Shown here piece after piece: positions 5,951 through 11,373 of a DNA stretch of 11,373 nucleotides. The stretch's first letter is position 1; every line of letters begins with the position of its first letter. Source of the DNA: Lachnospiraceae bacterium (GTDB taxonomy: Bacteria; Bacillota; Clostridia; Lachnospirales; Lachnospiraceae); the NCBI GenBank assembly GCA_017463035.1, contig JAFTPY010000172.1, positions 1-11,373 on the forward strand, given 5' to 3'. Position numbers and translations under genes: made by a program. The notes below the pieces were generated by a model that saw only the letters and a program-made list of their open reading frames with translations, was not told the DNA's origin and searched no databases.

Positions 5951-6196
5951 ATGGAAACACGAGTAGCGGTAATGGGAATTATTGTGCAGGATTTGAAATC
6001 GGCAGAGCAGCTGAATTCGATTTTGCACGATTACGGAGAATATATTATCGGACGGATGGGAATTCCGTACCGACAGAAGAATATTAGTATCTTAAGCGTG
6101 GCGGTGGATGCCCCGCAGGACACCATCAGTGCCCTGGCCGGGAAAATCGGTCGTCTGTCCGGTGTCAGCGTAAAAACCGCCTACGCGCCGGTGTAG
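5951..6196 (+). CDS. TM1266-family iron-only hydrogenase system regulator (putative)
   Basis: An 81-residue protein of the TM1266 family, an ACT/ferredoxin-like fold related to the C-terminal domain of NikR. It matches the family over its full length: E-T-R-V-A-V-M-G-I-I-V, then L-N-S-I-L-H-D-Y-G-E-Y-I-I-G-R-M-G-I-P-Y, then V-A-V-D-A-P-Q-D-T-I-S-A-L-A-G-K-I-G-R-L-S-G-V. Family members often accompany [FeFe]-hydrogenase maturation genes, and the regulatory role is inferred from that association. There is no DNA-binding domain of its own. No hydrogenase or HydE/F/G gene lies in this window, so the gene stands alone here between convergent neighbours. The ATG at 5951 is preceded by GGAGGT (5940-5945). 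Confidence 0.88.
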   Translation: METRVAVMGIIVQDLKSAEQLNSILHDYGEYIIGRMGIPYRQKNISILSVAVDAPQDTISALAGKIGRLSGVSVKTAYAPV

Positions 6197-6227
6197 GACT
6201 CAAGTCCTTGTTAAAGTCTCCACCGGC
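6187..6227. other. Hairpin between convergent genes, no U-run
   Basis: GCCGGTG (6187-6193) pairs with CACCGGC (6221-6227), and GGACT/AGTCC (6196-6207) forms a smaller stem inside. It spans the TM1266-family stop codon. Neither side has a T-run, so it is at best a poor terminator, but nothing better separates these two convergent genes. Confidence 0.3.
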
Positions 6228-6246
6228 GGACAAAATTGATAATAGT

Positions 6247-7137
6247 TTACTCCGGCTGATAAAAACTTGTTAAGAACGTGCCCGGTGCATATTCTGTCTG
6301 TAGGAAATGCGCTTCGGCGCGTTTTACTTTTTCAAGATCAGAGAACAGGGCGAAGACGGTAGGACCGCTTCCGCTCATTAGGACACCGTCGGCACCGAGA
6401 GTCTGTAAGCGTTCTTTGATGACTGCGATGTCCGGAACAAGGCCGGTGGTCACCGGTTCCAGTACGTTGCAAAGACCGGATACAAGGGTGTTGTAATCCC
6501 CCGCAGACAGAGCCGAAAGCAAAGCATCGGTATCGGGATGTTTGATATCCGTGGTTTGTACCAAAGCGTCATAATCGGTGTAAATCTGCTTTGTGGAAGC
6601 GCCGGCGGCCGGCTTTACCAAAAGACAGTGACAGTCCGGGGCGGCAGGCAAGACGGTCAGACGTTCGCCGATACCTTCCGAAAGGGCGGTGCCCAGCATC
6701 AGACAATAAGGTACATCCGCACCCAGCTTTACTCCCAGTGCGGCAAGCTCATCGGCGGTGGCCGGTTTTCCGTACATTTCGTTTAAACCCCGCAATACGG
6801 CAGCGGCATCGGAACTTCCTCCTGCCAGTCCTGCGGCAACCGGGATTTTCTTTTCCAGATGCAATTCGATTCCTTCGGAAATATGGTATGTATCGCAAAA
6901 TAAAGCGGCTGCCCGGTAGGCGAGGTTGTGTTCATCCACAGGGAGGGAGGCGTCGCTGCAGGTCATGGTAATGCCCGGTGTGTCGCTAATTTTGAGAGTA
7001 ACGGTATCGTGCAGTTGTAAGGATTGCATAATCATCCGGACCTCGTGATAGCCGTTGGGCAGGGTGCCGAGAATGTCCAAAGAAAGGTTGATTTTTGCGT
7101 AAGCGTATGCGGTATGTGTAGATAAAATAGCGTTCAT
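6247..7137 (-). CDS. ispE: 4-diphosphocytidyl-2-C-methyl-D-erythritol kinase
   Basis: A 296-residue GHMP-superfamily kinase that phosphorylates the 2-hydroxyl of CDP-methylerythritol with ATP, the fourth step of the MEP isoprenoid pathway, in the cytoplasm. All three GHMP motifs are present: A-K-I-N-L-S-L-D (Lys15) near the N-terminus, the glycine-rich ATP loop P-V-A-A-G-L-A-G-G-S-S-D-A-A-A (99-113), and M-S-G-S-G-P-T-V-F-A-L-F near the C-terminus. The catalytic Asp is Asp141 in G-A-D-V-P. Length is normal for IspE. The start at 7137 has AGGAG (complement 7143-7147) and a promoter at the right distance; the longer frame to 7572 overlaps the sigma factor gene and is rejected. In B. subtilis ispE also lies close to veg. 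Confidence 0.96.
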   Translation of the reverse strand: MNAILSTHTAYAYAKINLSLDILGTLPNGYHEVRMIMQSLQLHDTVTLKISDTPGITMTCSDASLPVDEHNLAYRAAALFCDTYHISEGIELHLEKKIPVAAGLAGGSSDAAAVLRGLNEMYGKPATADELAALGVKLGADVPYCLMLGTALSEGIGERLTVLPAAPDCHCLLVKPAAGASTKQIYTDYDALVQTTDIKHPDTDALLSALSAGDYNTLVSGLCNVLEPVTTGLVPDIAVIKERLQTLGADGVLMSGSGPTVFALFSDLEKVKRAEAHFLQTEYAPGTFLTSFYQPE

Positions 7138-7159
7138 AAAAGCTCCTTTCGTTATGGTG

Positions 7160-7188
7160 ATTATATACCATGAAGGGTAGTTTTGCAA
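7160..7188 (-). promoter_or_regulatory. Sigma-A promoter of ispE
   Basis: On the minus strand: TTGCAA (complement 7183-7188), 17 bases, TATAAT (complement 7160-7165). It is divergent from the ECF promoter at 7205. Confidence 0.78.
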
Positions 7189-7204
7189 TTTTTTTAAGAA
7201 AATT

Positions 7205-7235
7205 TGTAACGAAACAGAGACTGAGTTGTCTAATA
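7205..7235 (+). promoter_or_regulatory. ECF-type promoter of the sigma/anti-sigma operon
   Basis: TGTAAC (7205-7210), 16 bases, TGTCTAATA (7227-7235). The AAC core and the GTCTAA -10 at this spacing are typical of ECF sigma targets (SigV/SigW-like TGAAAC-N16-CGTC). It suggests the sigma factor transcribes its own operon. Confidence 0.6.
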
Positions 7236-7263
7236 TACAGAACAAAAGAAAGGGGAGGTGACC

Positions 7264-7737
7264 TTGCAGGAATTCGACGAGCTTTATAAAACCTATTACC
7301 GGCAGGTGTATTTGTATCTGTTGGATTTGTGCAAAGACCCGGATTTGGCGGAAGAAATTACCCAGGAAACTTTCTTTAAGATTCTGAAAAAGATTGATAC
7401 CTTTGAAGGAAAATGCAGTATCGGGACGTGGATGCTGCAAATCGCAAAGAATAATTTTTATAATTACTGTAAGAAGAAAAAGCATGAAACCATGGAGGAT
7501 TGGGAGAACATTCCAGCTAAGGATAACCCGGAGAGCCGGGCGTTGGATAAGGATGCGGCAAGAGAGATTCATCTGATATTACATTCCTTGGAAGAGCCTT
7601 ATAAAGAAGTCTTCTGGATGCGGACCTTCGGAGAACTGTCATTCAAAGAAATCGGAGCAATTCATGGGAAGACAGAAAGCTGGGCCAGGGTGACCTATTA
7701 TCGTGCGAAGCAGAGGATTAAGGAGGAGTTGGGATGA
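7264..7737 (+). CDS. ECF (group IV) RNA polymerase sigma factor
   Basis: About 157 residues with both essential ECF regions. Sigma region 2 is near the N-terminus (Y-L-L-D-L-C-K-D-P-D-L-A-E-E-I-T-Q-E-T-F-F-K-I-L, then G-T-W-M-L-Q-I-A-K-N). Region 4 is at the C-terminus (P-Y-K-E-V-F-W-M-R-T-F-G-E-L-S-F-K-E-I-G, then W-A-R-V-T-Y-Y-R-A-K-Q-R-I). I take the TTG at 7264 as start because the Shine-Dalgarno core (GGAGG, 7254-7258) lies five bases before it; the GTG at 7258 is part of that same sequence and would leave no spacing. Its stop overlaps the start of the zinc-finger anti-sigma gene by four bases (ATGA), so the two are translationally coupled. An ECF-like promoter upstream suggests autoregulation. 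The inducing signal is unknown, probably envelope-related. Confidence 0.93.
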   Translation: MQEFDELYKTYYRQVYLYLLDLCKDPDLAEEITQETFFKILKKIDTFEGKCSIGTWMLQIAKNNFYNYCKKKKHETMEDWENIPAKDNPESRALDKDAAREIHLILHSLEEPYKEVFWMRTFGELSFKEIGAIHGKTESWARVTYYRAKQRIKEELG

Positions 7738-8600
7738 AATTATCATGTGAGGTAATACAGGATTTGCTGCCGTTATATGTGGATGAGGTGTGCAGTGAAG
7801 AAAGTACGGGATTGGTGGAAGAGCACATGGCAGAATGCGAGAACTGCAGACAAACCTATGATGCCATGAAGGCGGAAGGAAAAACAGAGGAACTGGTAAA
7901 GTCCGAGGAGTTTCGGACTTGGCAGACGGATTCCGTGAAAAAAGTTAAGAAAAAATGGTCCAAATCTAAAAAGATATTTTTGATATTAGGAATTATCCTC
8001 GGTGCCGGACTGCTTTATATTCTTATCAGGGTAGCGATGATATTCGGAATCATGAGCCTAGTCATTTTTGATTCCGCAACAACAAAGGTGCAGGTGTATG
8101 ATGATGTGGCGAACTACTCCGATTATATCGGAATGGATTGTAATATGAAGTACGGAAAGCCCCGCACCGGACAATTTGTTGTTTTTCCGGAAAAAATTAC
8201 TTCGCAAATGCATGTACAGGATTTTCAGTATGTGTATTACAATCCCTGGGATCCGCAGTATGTAGCGTATCTGACGGTAGAATACAAGGATGCAGAGGCT
8301 TATGGAAAGGAATTAAAACGGTTGCAAACAATCGGAGTGGAGGAGTATGAAGGTATCTATTCCGTTACGGGAGAACCGGAAGGGTATGATTTGGTGGCTA
8401 TGGATCAGGACCGTTATTACGGCTTTGTCTACGCCATGGTGCCGGAAACCGAGGAAATGAAAATTACCTATGTGGGCATCATGTTCTGTAATTATTTTCT
8501 CGATTTGGATATTCATGAGTACATGAAGAAGGAATATTTGCTGCCGGGCTTTGATGCTACTTTGGATAATCCCTATGAGCAGGAAATGATGGGGAAATAA
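7734..8600 (+). CDS. Zinc-finger (zf-HC2) transmembrane anti-sigma factor
   Basis: A 288-residue single-gene partner of the preceding sigma factor. The N-terminal cytoplasmic domain has the zinc anti-sigma pattern: Cys5, His31, Cys35, Cys38 (H-M-A-E-C-E-N-C), which binds and inactivates the ECF sigma. A lysine-rich stretch (about 69-79) leads into a hydrophobic segment at about 80-112, long enough for one or possibly two membrane passes. The remaining ~175 residues are predicted to be outside and are rich in Tyr and acidic residues (for example Y-V-Y-Y-N-P-W-D-P-Q-Y); I do not recognise this sensor domain. It starts inside the sigma stop codon (ATGA) with AGGAGG at 7721-7726. No clear terminator follows before the convergent spoIIR. 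Confidence 0.9.
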   Translation: MKLSCEVIQDLLPLYVDEVCSEESTGLVEEHMAECENCRQTYDAMKAEGKTEELVKSEEFRTWQTDSVKKVKKKWSKSKKIFLILGIILGAGLLYILIRVAMIFGIMSLVIFDSATTKVQVYDDVANYSDYIGMDCNMKYGKPRTGQFVVFPEKITSQMHVQDFQYVYYNPWDPQYVAYLTVEYKDAEAYGKELKRLQTIGVEEYEGIYSVTGEPEGYDLVAMDQDRYYGFVYAMVPETEEMKITYVGIMFCNYFLDLDIHEYMKKEYLLPGFDATLDNPYEQEMMGK

Positions 8601-8645
8601 AGATATACCGACTTTTTTGCCGGCAGGTAAGAGTGGGACGCACAT

Positions 8646-9326
8646 CTAGCGGCGTCCCCACAGTTTATTCCACAACTCCGCAAGCCGGAAGCGAAAGATC
8701 GGCTTTTTTTCTTTTTCGGGAAACAAGGTCTCAAACTCTTCTTCGTCCAGTAATCCTCGCAGTTCTTCCTTCTCTTCCTCGGGAAGGGTGGCGGTGATGC
8801 CTTCCGTGAAGCAAAGAGAAGGGTAAAGCATGCACCACCAGTTCTTTCCTTCTCCTTCCTTCAGGACAATGCGAAGGGCGCGATATTCCCCCGGCGGAAG
8901 CAGCAGAGAACCGTATTGCTTAATAGGGAAAAACTCCGTGGTAAGCTCCGCCTTTGCACGGTAGGAGACACCGTAGGCTTCCAGGGTTTGGTTGGCTACA
9001 CTGATGATTTCCGGCAGAAGCGGAGACAATGCCGCCTCTGCTTCCTTTGCGGTAGTTGCGTGTGCTACCGCATCTCTGACGTGTGCAAGCACCGCATCCC
9101 TGACATGGAGTTTGATTTCCTGGGAAGCGGTATCGTCCCCTGCGGCAAGAATATGTAAGCGCAGGATGCGGTCCTCTAAGGAAAGTGATGCATGGGAGGG
9201 TTCCGTGGCAAAGAAACGGTCCGGTAACAGCAACAGGACAGAGAGAAAGATGAGCAGAGTTGCAAAGATGGTTTGTGAAATCGCCAAGGTTGAACGTTCT
9301 TTGTTTGAGGTAGTAATTCCGGTCAT
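8646..9326 (-). CDS. spoIIR: Stage II sporulation protein R
   Basis: A 226-residue secreted forespore signalling protein. It activates SpoIIGA in the septum, which then processes pro-sigma-E in the mother cell. Residues 15-40 form the N-terminal signal/anchor (hydrophobic I-F-A-T-L-L-I-F-L-S-V-L-L-L-L). The family signature follows at 55-80 (L-R-L-H-I-L-A-A-G-D-D, then L-H-V-R-D-A-V-L). The second signature, K-N-W-W-C-M-L-Y-P-S-L-C-F, is at 161-173 with two conserved cysteines. The usual A-N-S-D after R-L-H-V/I is A-A-G-D here. The start at 9326 has AAAGGA (complement 9335-9340); a longer frame to 9470 would run through the promoter. A sigma-F-like promoter lies about 50 bases upstream, as expected for a forespore gene. 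The C-terminus is unusually rich in Glu and Lys. Confidence 0.95.
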   Translation of the reverse strand: MTGITTSNKERSTLAISQTIFATLLIFLSVLLLLPDRFFATEPSHASLSLEDRILRLHILAAGDDTASQEIKLHVRDAVLAHVRDAVAHATTAKEAEAALSPLLPEIISVANQTLEAYGVSYRAKAELTTEFFPIKQYGSLLLPPGEYRALRIVLKEGEGKNWWCMLYPSLCFTEGITATLPEEEKEELRGLLDEEEFETLFPEKEKKPIFRFRLAELWNKLWGRR

Positions 9327-9381
9327 AGTACAAATCCTTTCGCTTGGTTTATCCGAAGGTCCGGTTTCGGATTCTGTATGG

Positions 9382-9409
9382 AGTATTGCCCGGAAAAAGG
9401 TATCTATAC
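9382..9409 (-). promoter_or_regulatory. Sigma-F-like promoter of spoIIR
   Basis: On the minus strand: GTATA (complement 9405-9409), 14 bases, GGCAATACT (complement 9382-9390). The -10 fits GGnrAnAnT and the -35 fits GywTA, one base short of the usual 15-base spacing. The distance to the gene start fits. Confidence 0.6.
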
Positions 9410-9487
9410 TGTTTTTGAATAAAAAGTCTGCATTGCGGACCCTCGTAACGAATGCGGCTGTTTGTGACAATCATCCAAATGCGCAGG

Positions 9488-9515
9488 AAAAAAGCCGGCT
9501 TGGGGAACCGGCTTC
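9488..9515 (-). terminator. Rho-independent terminator after the hydrolase gene
   Basis: On the minus strand AAGCCGG (complement 9508-9514) pairs with CCGGCTT (complement 9492-9498) around a nine-base loop, followed by a run of T (complement 9488-9493). It separates the hydrolase from spoIIR. Confidence 0.8.
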
Positions 9516-9552
9516 TTTCTTGGAAAAATGAAAATGAAAAAGTGTAGTATAA

Positions 9553-11211
9553 CTAAACTTCGAAAATGGCTTTGATATCTTCCGTCTTGCCGCCGGCGAT
9601 GGTGCCGTCCGGTAAACGGCGGAAGCTGCTTAAAAATTTCCATGCGTTCTCACAGCTGTGATGACGCACTTCGTGCCCCTGGTTGTTTACGCTGCCGAAA
9701 ACGGTATAGCAGCAACCGTTTTCGCTTTCGAATAAGTTGAGCGTCAGAACGCTGCCCCGGGACGGGTCGTCGATTTTGTAGACAAAGTCTCCGTCGATAC
9801 CGTAAATCGGGTTTGCCCAATTATCTTTGTCCTCCAGAGTTACATCATAATCCGCAATCACTTTGTTCACGTCAAAGACATAACGTACGCGGTCGATGCA
9901 CTTCTGCGCCTGGAACGGAAGCTCCGGAAGCGGAGTGAGTTCGCCGCCCACATAGAAGGTCGGAACTACCGTATCCCGGTTAATGGGGCCGGAATCTTTG
10001 CCGAATACATTCAGTCCTACCTCGAAGGTGGCGGACATCGGTGCTACTCCGGCGAACATTTTCGGATATTCCTGGAACATATCCCAGGACTTACAACCGC
10101 CCATGGAAAATCCGGAGGCATAAATCTGCTCCATATCTATCGGGTATTTCTTTGTTAAGTGCTTCAATAAGGACAGAGTCTCGGTAGCGGTGCTGTTCAG
10201 ATGGTGCTCCACACTGATTAACAGGAAATTGTACTTTGCCGCAACCCGGAACCAGCCGGATACATTTGTCATGCACATGGCAGAATCGCCGCCGCCGTGG
10301 AAGCAGAACAGAAGCGGTACCTTTTTGCCGTCCTCGATGATTTTCTTGTTATAATAAGCCACATAGCCGATGGCATGTTCTGTGGTGTCTTTATCGTCGC
10401 CGTGGTTATCGTAAGAGGTGGATACGACACAGGAGCCGGGCTCCCAAAGCATGCCCATCTCTTCCAGGTTTGCCTGCGGAATCAGGTTACCCATCATACG
10501 GTGGAAACGATCGCAGAAACCGTAGAAATCCTTTTCGTAGTCGGCGGAATCCTTCACTAAAACGTGGTCAAGACCGGTCGTTAAGGCATCGTTTGCGGCA
10601 GCGCTGTTGCCGATGGAGATAACCGGGATATCTCTTGCATTATCCGCAGGAGCAGGAATTACGCTTAAATTCTGCAAAATACAGGTGACCGGAGCGATGT
10701 CTCCTTTGCCGTACAAGCCGTCGCCTTCGATACGCTGCAGACAATTCTTTGCAATGTAATCCGCAGACTTACCGAAACCGTAAAGGAAGGTGCGTACTAC
10801 CGCACCGCGGATGTAAAAACCGTTCCAGTTACCGGTAAAACGGTCACGCATAATCGCAACGCCGTCTTTGTAATACTGGCTGATTCTGGATTCGGCAATG
10901 ACGGATGTGTACAAATCGGCAGGAGCGTTGTCCCAACCGCCCTCGCAGGTCGGATATATAAAAACCACACTTCCGCCGAAGCTTGCGGCTATTTTTGCAA
11001 GACCGGTGGAGTTTGCAAAGTCTCTTGCTTCTTCTGCGGATTGTCTGTTTTCTTCGAATACAAGCAGATACGGAGCCCGGAAGCCAAAGTTAACAATATC
11101 GGTAATCGGGGCGTTCTCCGGGACATAAACCTTTACATAAAACTTCTCAAAGGTATGCTCCCAGTATTTACTTCTGTCGCTGAGTGAAATGACTTCCGGC
11201 ATCTTATCCAT
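9553..11211 (-). CDS. Alpha/beta-hydrolase, PHB-depolymerase/esterase-like
   Basis: A 552-residue cytoplasmic protein (no signal peptide). The C-terminal half is a PHB-depolymerase/feruloyl-esterase-like alpha/beta-hydrolase. It has the oxyanion segment F-C-F-H-G-G-G-D (His305 to Gly308), the nucleophile elbow A-S-G-F-S-M-G-G (Ser369) with the following E-Y-P-K-M-F-A-G-V-A-P-M-S, and a late histidine cluster (G-H-E-V-R-H-H, 512-518) likely to hold the catalytic His. The acid residue is not certain. The N-terminal ~250 residues have a second, weaker hydrolase-like pattern (F-I-Y-P-T-C-E-G-G-W near 84-93 and Y-G-F-G-K-S-A-D at 144-151), perhaps a degenerate repeat of the fold. The natural ester substrate is unknown. 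The start at 11211 is chosen for AAAAAGGAG (complement 11221-11229). It has its own promoter and terminator. Confidence 0.85.
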   Translation of the reverse strand: MDKMPEVISLSDRSKYWEHTFEKFYVKVYVPENAPITDIVNFGFRAPYLLVFEENRQSAEEARDFANSTGLAKIAASFGGSVVFIYPTCEGGWDNAPADLYTSVIAESRISQYYKDGVAIMRDRFTGNWNGFYIRGAVVRTFLYGFGKSADYIAKNCLQRIEGDGLYGKGDIAPVTCILQNLSVIPAPADNARDIPVISIGNSAAANDALTTGLDHVLVKDSADYEKDFYGFCDRFHRMMGNLIPQANLEEMGMLWEPGSCVVSTSYDNHGDDKDTTEHAIGYVAYYNKKIIEDGKKVPLLFCFHGGGDSAMCMTNVSGWFRVAAKYNFLLISVEHHLNSTATETLSLLKHLTKKYPIDMEQIYASGFSMGGCKSWDMFQEYPKMFAGVAPMSATFEVGLNVFGKDSGPINRDTVVPTFYVGGELTPLPELPFQAQKCIDRVRYVFDVNKVIADYDVTLEDKDNWANPIYGIDGDFVYKIDDPSRGSVLTLNLFESENGCCYTVFGSVNNQGHEVRHHSCENAWKFLSSFRRLPDGTIAGGKTEDIKAIFEV

Positions 11212-11245
11212 GGTATGTAACTCCTTTTTGTGAATTAGCATTCTA

Positions 11246-11274
11246 ATTATAACTCATAATGAATCAATTTGCAA
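11246..11274 (-). promoter_or_regulatory. Sigma-A promoter of the hydrolase gene
   Basis: On the minus strand: TTGCAA (complement 11269-11274), 17 bases, TATAAT (complement 11246-11251). A 6-bp palindrome, AATTAG-CATT-CTAATT (11233-11248), overlaps the -10 and the expected start and could be an operator. Confidence 0.78.
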
Positions 11275-11292
11275 TAGAAGCTTACAGGAAAA

Positions 11293-11332
11293 CGGAAAAA
11301 AGTGGCAGGGTGGGCCACTTTTCCGGATTTTT
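11293..11332. terminator. Probable (bidirectional) terminator near the right edge
   Basis: CGGAAAAAAGTGGC (11293-11306) pairs with GCCACTTTTCCG (11314-11325) with two extra A bulged, followed on the plus strand by GATTTTTG. On the minus strand the downstream run is interrupted (CCGTTTTCC). It probably ends a minus-strand gene lying to the right of the window. Confidence 0.55.
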
Positions 11333-11373
11333 GCATGAGCAATTACTATTTTGCGAGAAATATAATGAAAAAA

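Noticed and set aside
7138..7572. N-terminal extension of ispE
   Set aside because: It would overlap the sigma factor gene and run through a consensus promoter. IspE of normal length starts at 7137 with a good ribosome binding site.
8601..8645. Terminator between the anti-sigma gene and spoIIR
   Set aside because: The GTGGGACGC/GCGTCCCCAC pairing needs spoIIR coding bases and has no T-run. The TACC...GGTA pairing has mismatches and a T-rich loop rather than a tail.
8992..9531. 179-codon plus-strand frame opposite spoIIR
   Set aside because: It is antisense to a clearly recognised gene and has no domain or ribosome binding site.

Overview
The window looks like a piece of a Lachnospiraceae-type (Clostridia) chromosome. 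The evidence is the gene content: a sporulation trigger (spoIIR), a SPOCS/LysM spore-coat-type protein, veg, a TM1266-family [FeFe]-hydrogenase regulator and a PadR/DUF2812 pair. Strong AGGAGG ribosome binding sites and clean sigma-A promoters fit the same group. This taxonomic placement is an inference from gene families, not from a marker gene. No rRNA, tRNA, CRISPR array or recognisable transposase gene was seen.

Layout. (1) Positions 1-2024, minus strand: a padR - DUF2812 membrane protein - lipoprotein operon, the last gene cut by the window edge. Its promoter has a consensus -35 and -10, and a near-perfect palindrome fills the spacer; a second copy lies just downstream, so PadR probably represses its own operon. 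(2) 2076-2466, plus strand: veg with its own promoter and a strong terminator. (3) 2466-2713: a roughly 248-bp non-coding long-hairpin element with nested inverted repeats, including one perfect 31-bp pair. It is the least explained part of the window. (4) 2735-4393: a leader hairpin that covers the ribosome binding site of a 519-residue SPOCS/LysM protein, then that gene and its terminator. (5) 4401-4988: a DtxR/MntR-family metalloregulator with a bidirectional terminator. (6) 5016-5870, minus: an unrecognised 235-residue protein behind a sigma-28-like promoter. (7) 5951-6196: a TM1266-family regulator. (8) 6247-7188, minus: ispE. (9) 7205-8600, plus: an ECF sigma factor with an overlapping zinc-finger anti-sigma gene behind an ECF-type promoter. 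(10) 8646-9409, minus: spoIIR with a sigma-F-like promoter. (11) 9488-11274, minus: a large alpha/beta-hydrolase with its own promoter and terminator.

How the genes fit together. veg, the SPOCS/LysM gene, ispE and spoIIR are recognisable parts of a neighbourhood that recurs in Firmicutes (in Bacillus subtilis yabG-veg-sspF-ispE). Here it is interrupted by regulators and by the hairpin element, and ispE and spoIIR point the opposite way from veg. SpoIIR and the SPOCS/LysM protein both belong to endospore formation. Three self-contained regulatory units sit among them: PadR/DUF2812, the DtxR-like regulator and the ECF sigma/anti-sigma pair. The most unusual observations are the hairpin element, the PadR operator built into its promoter, and the sequestered ribosome binding site of the SPOCS/LysM gene.
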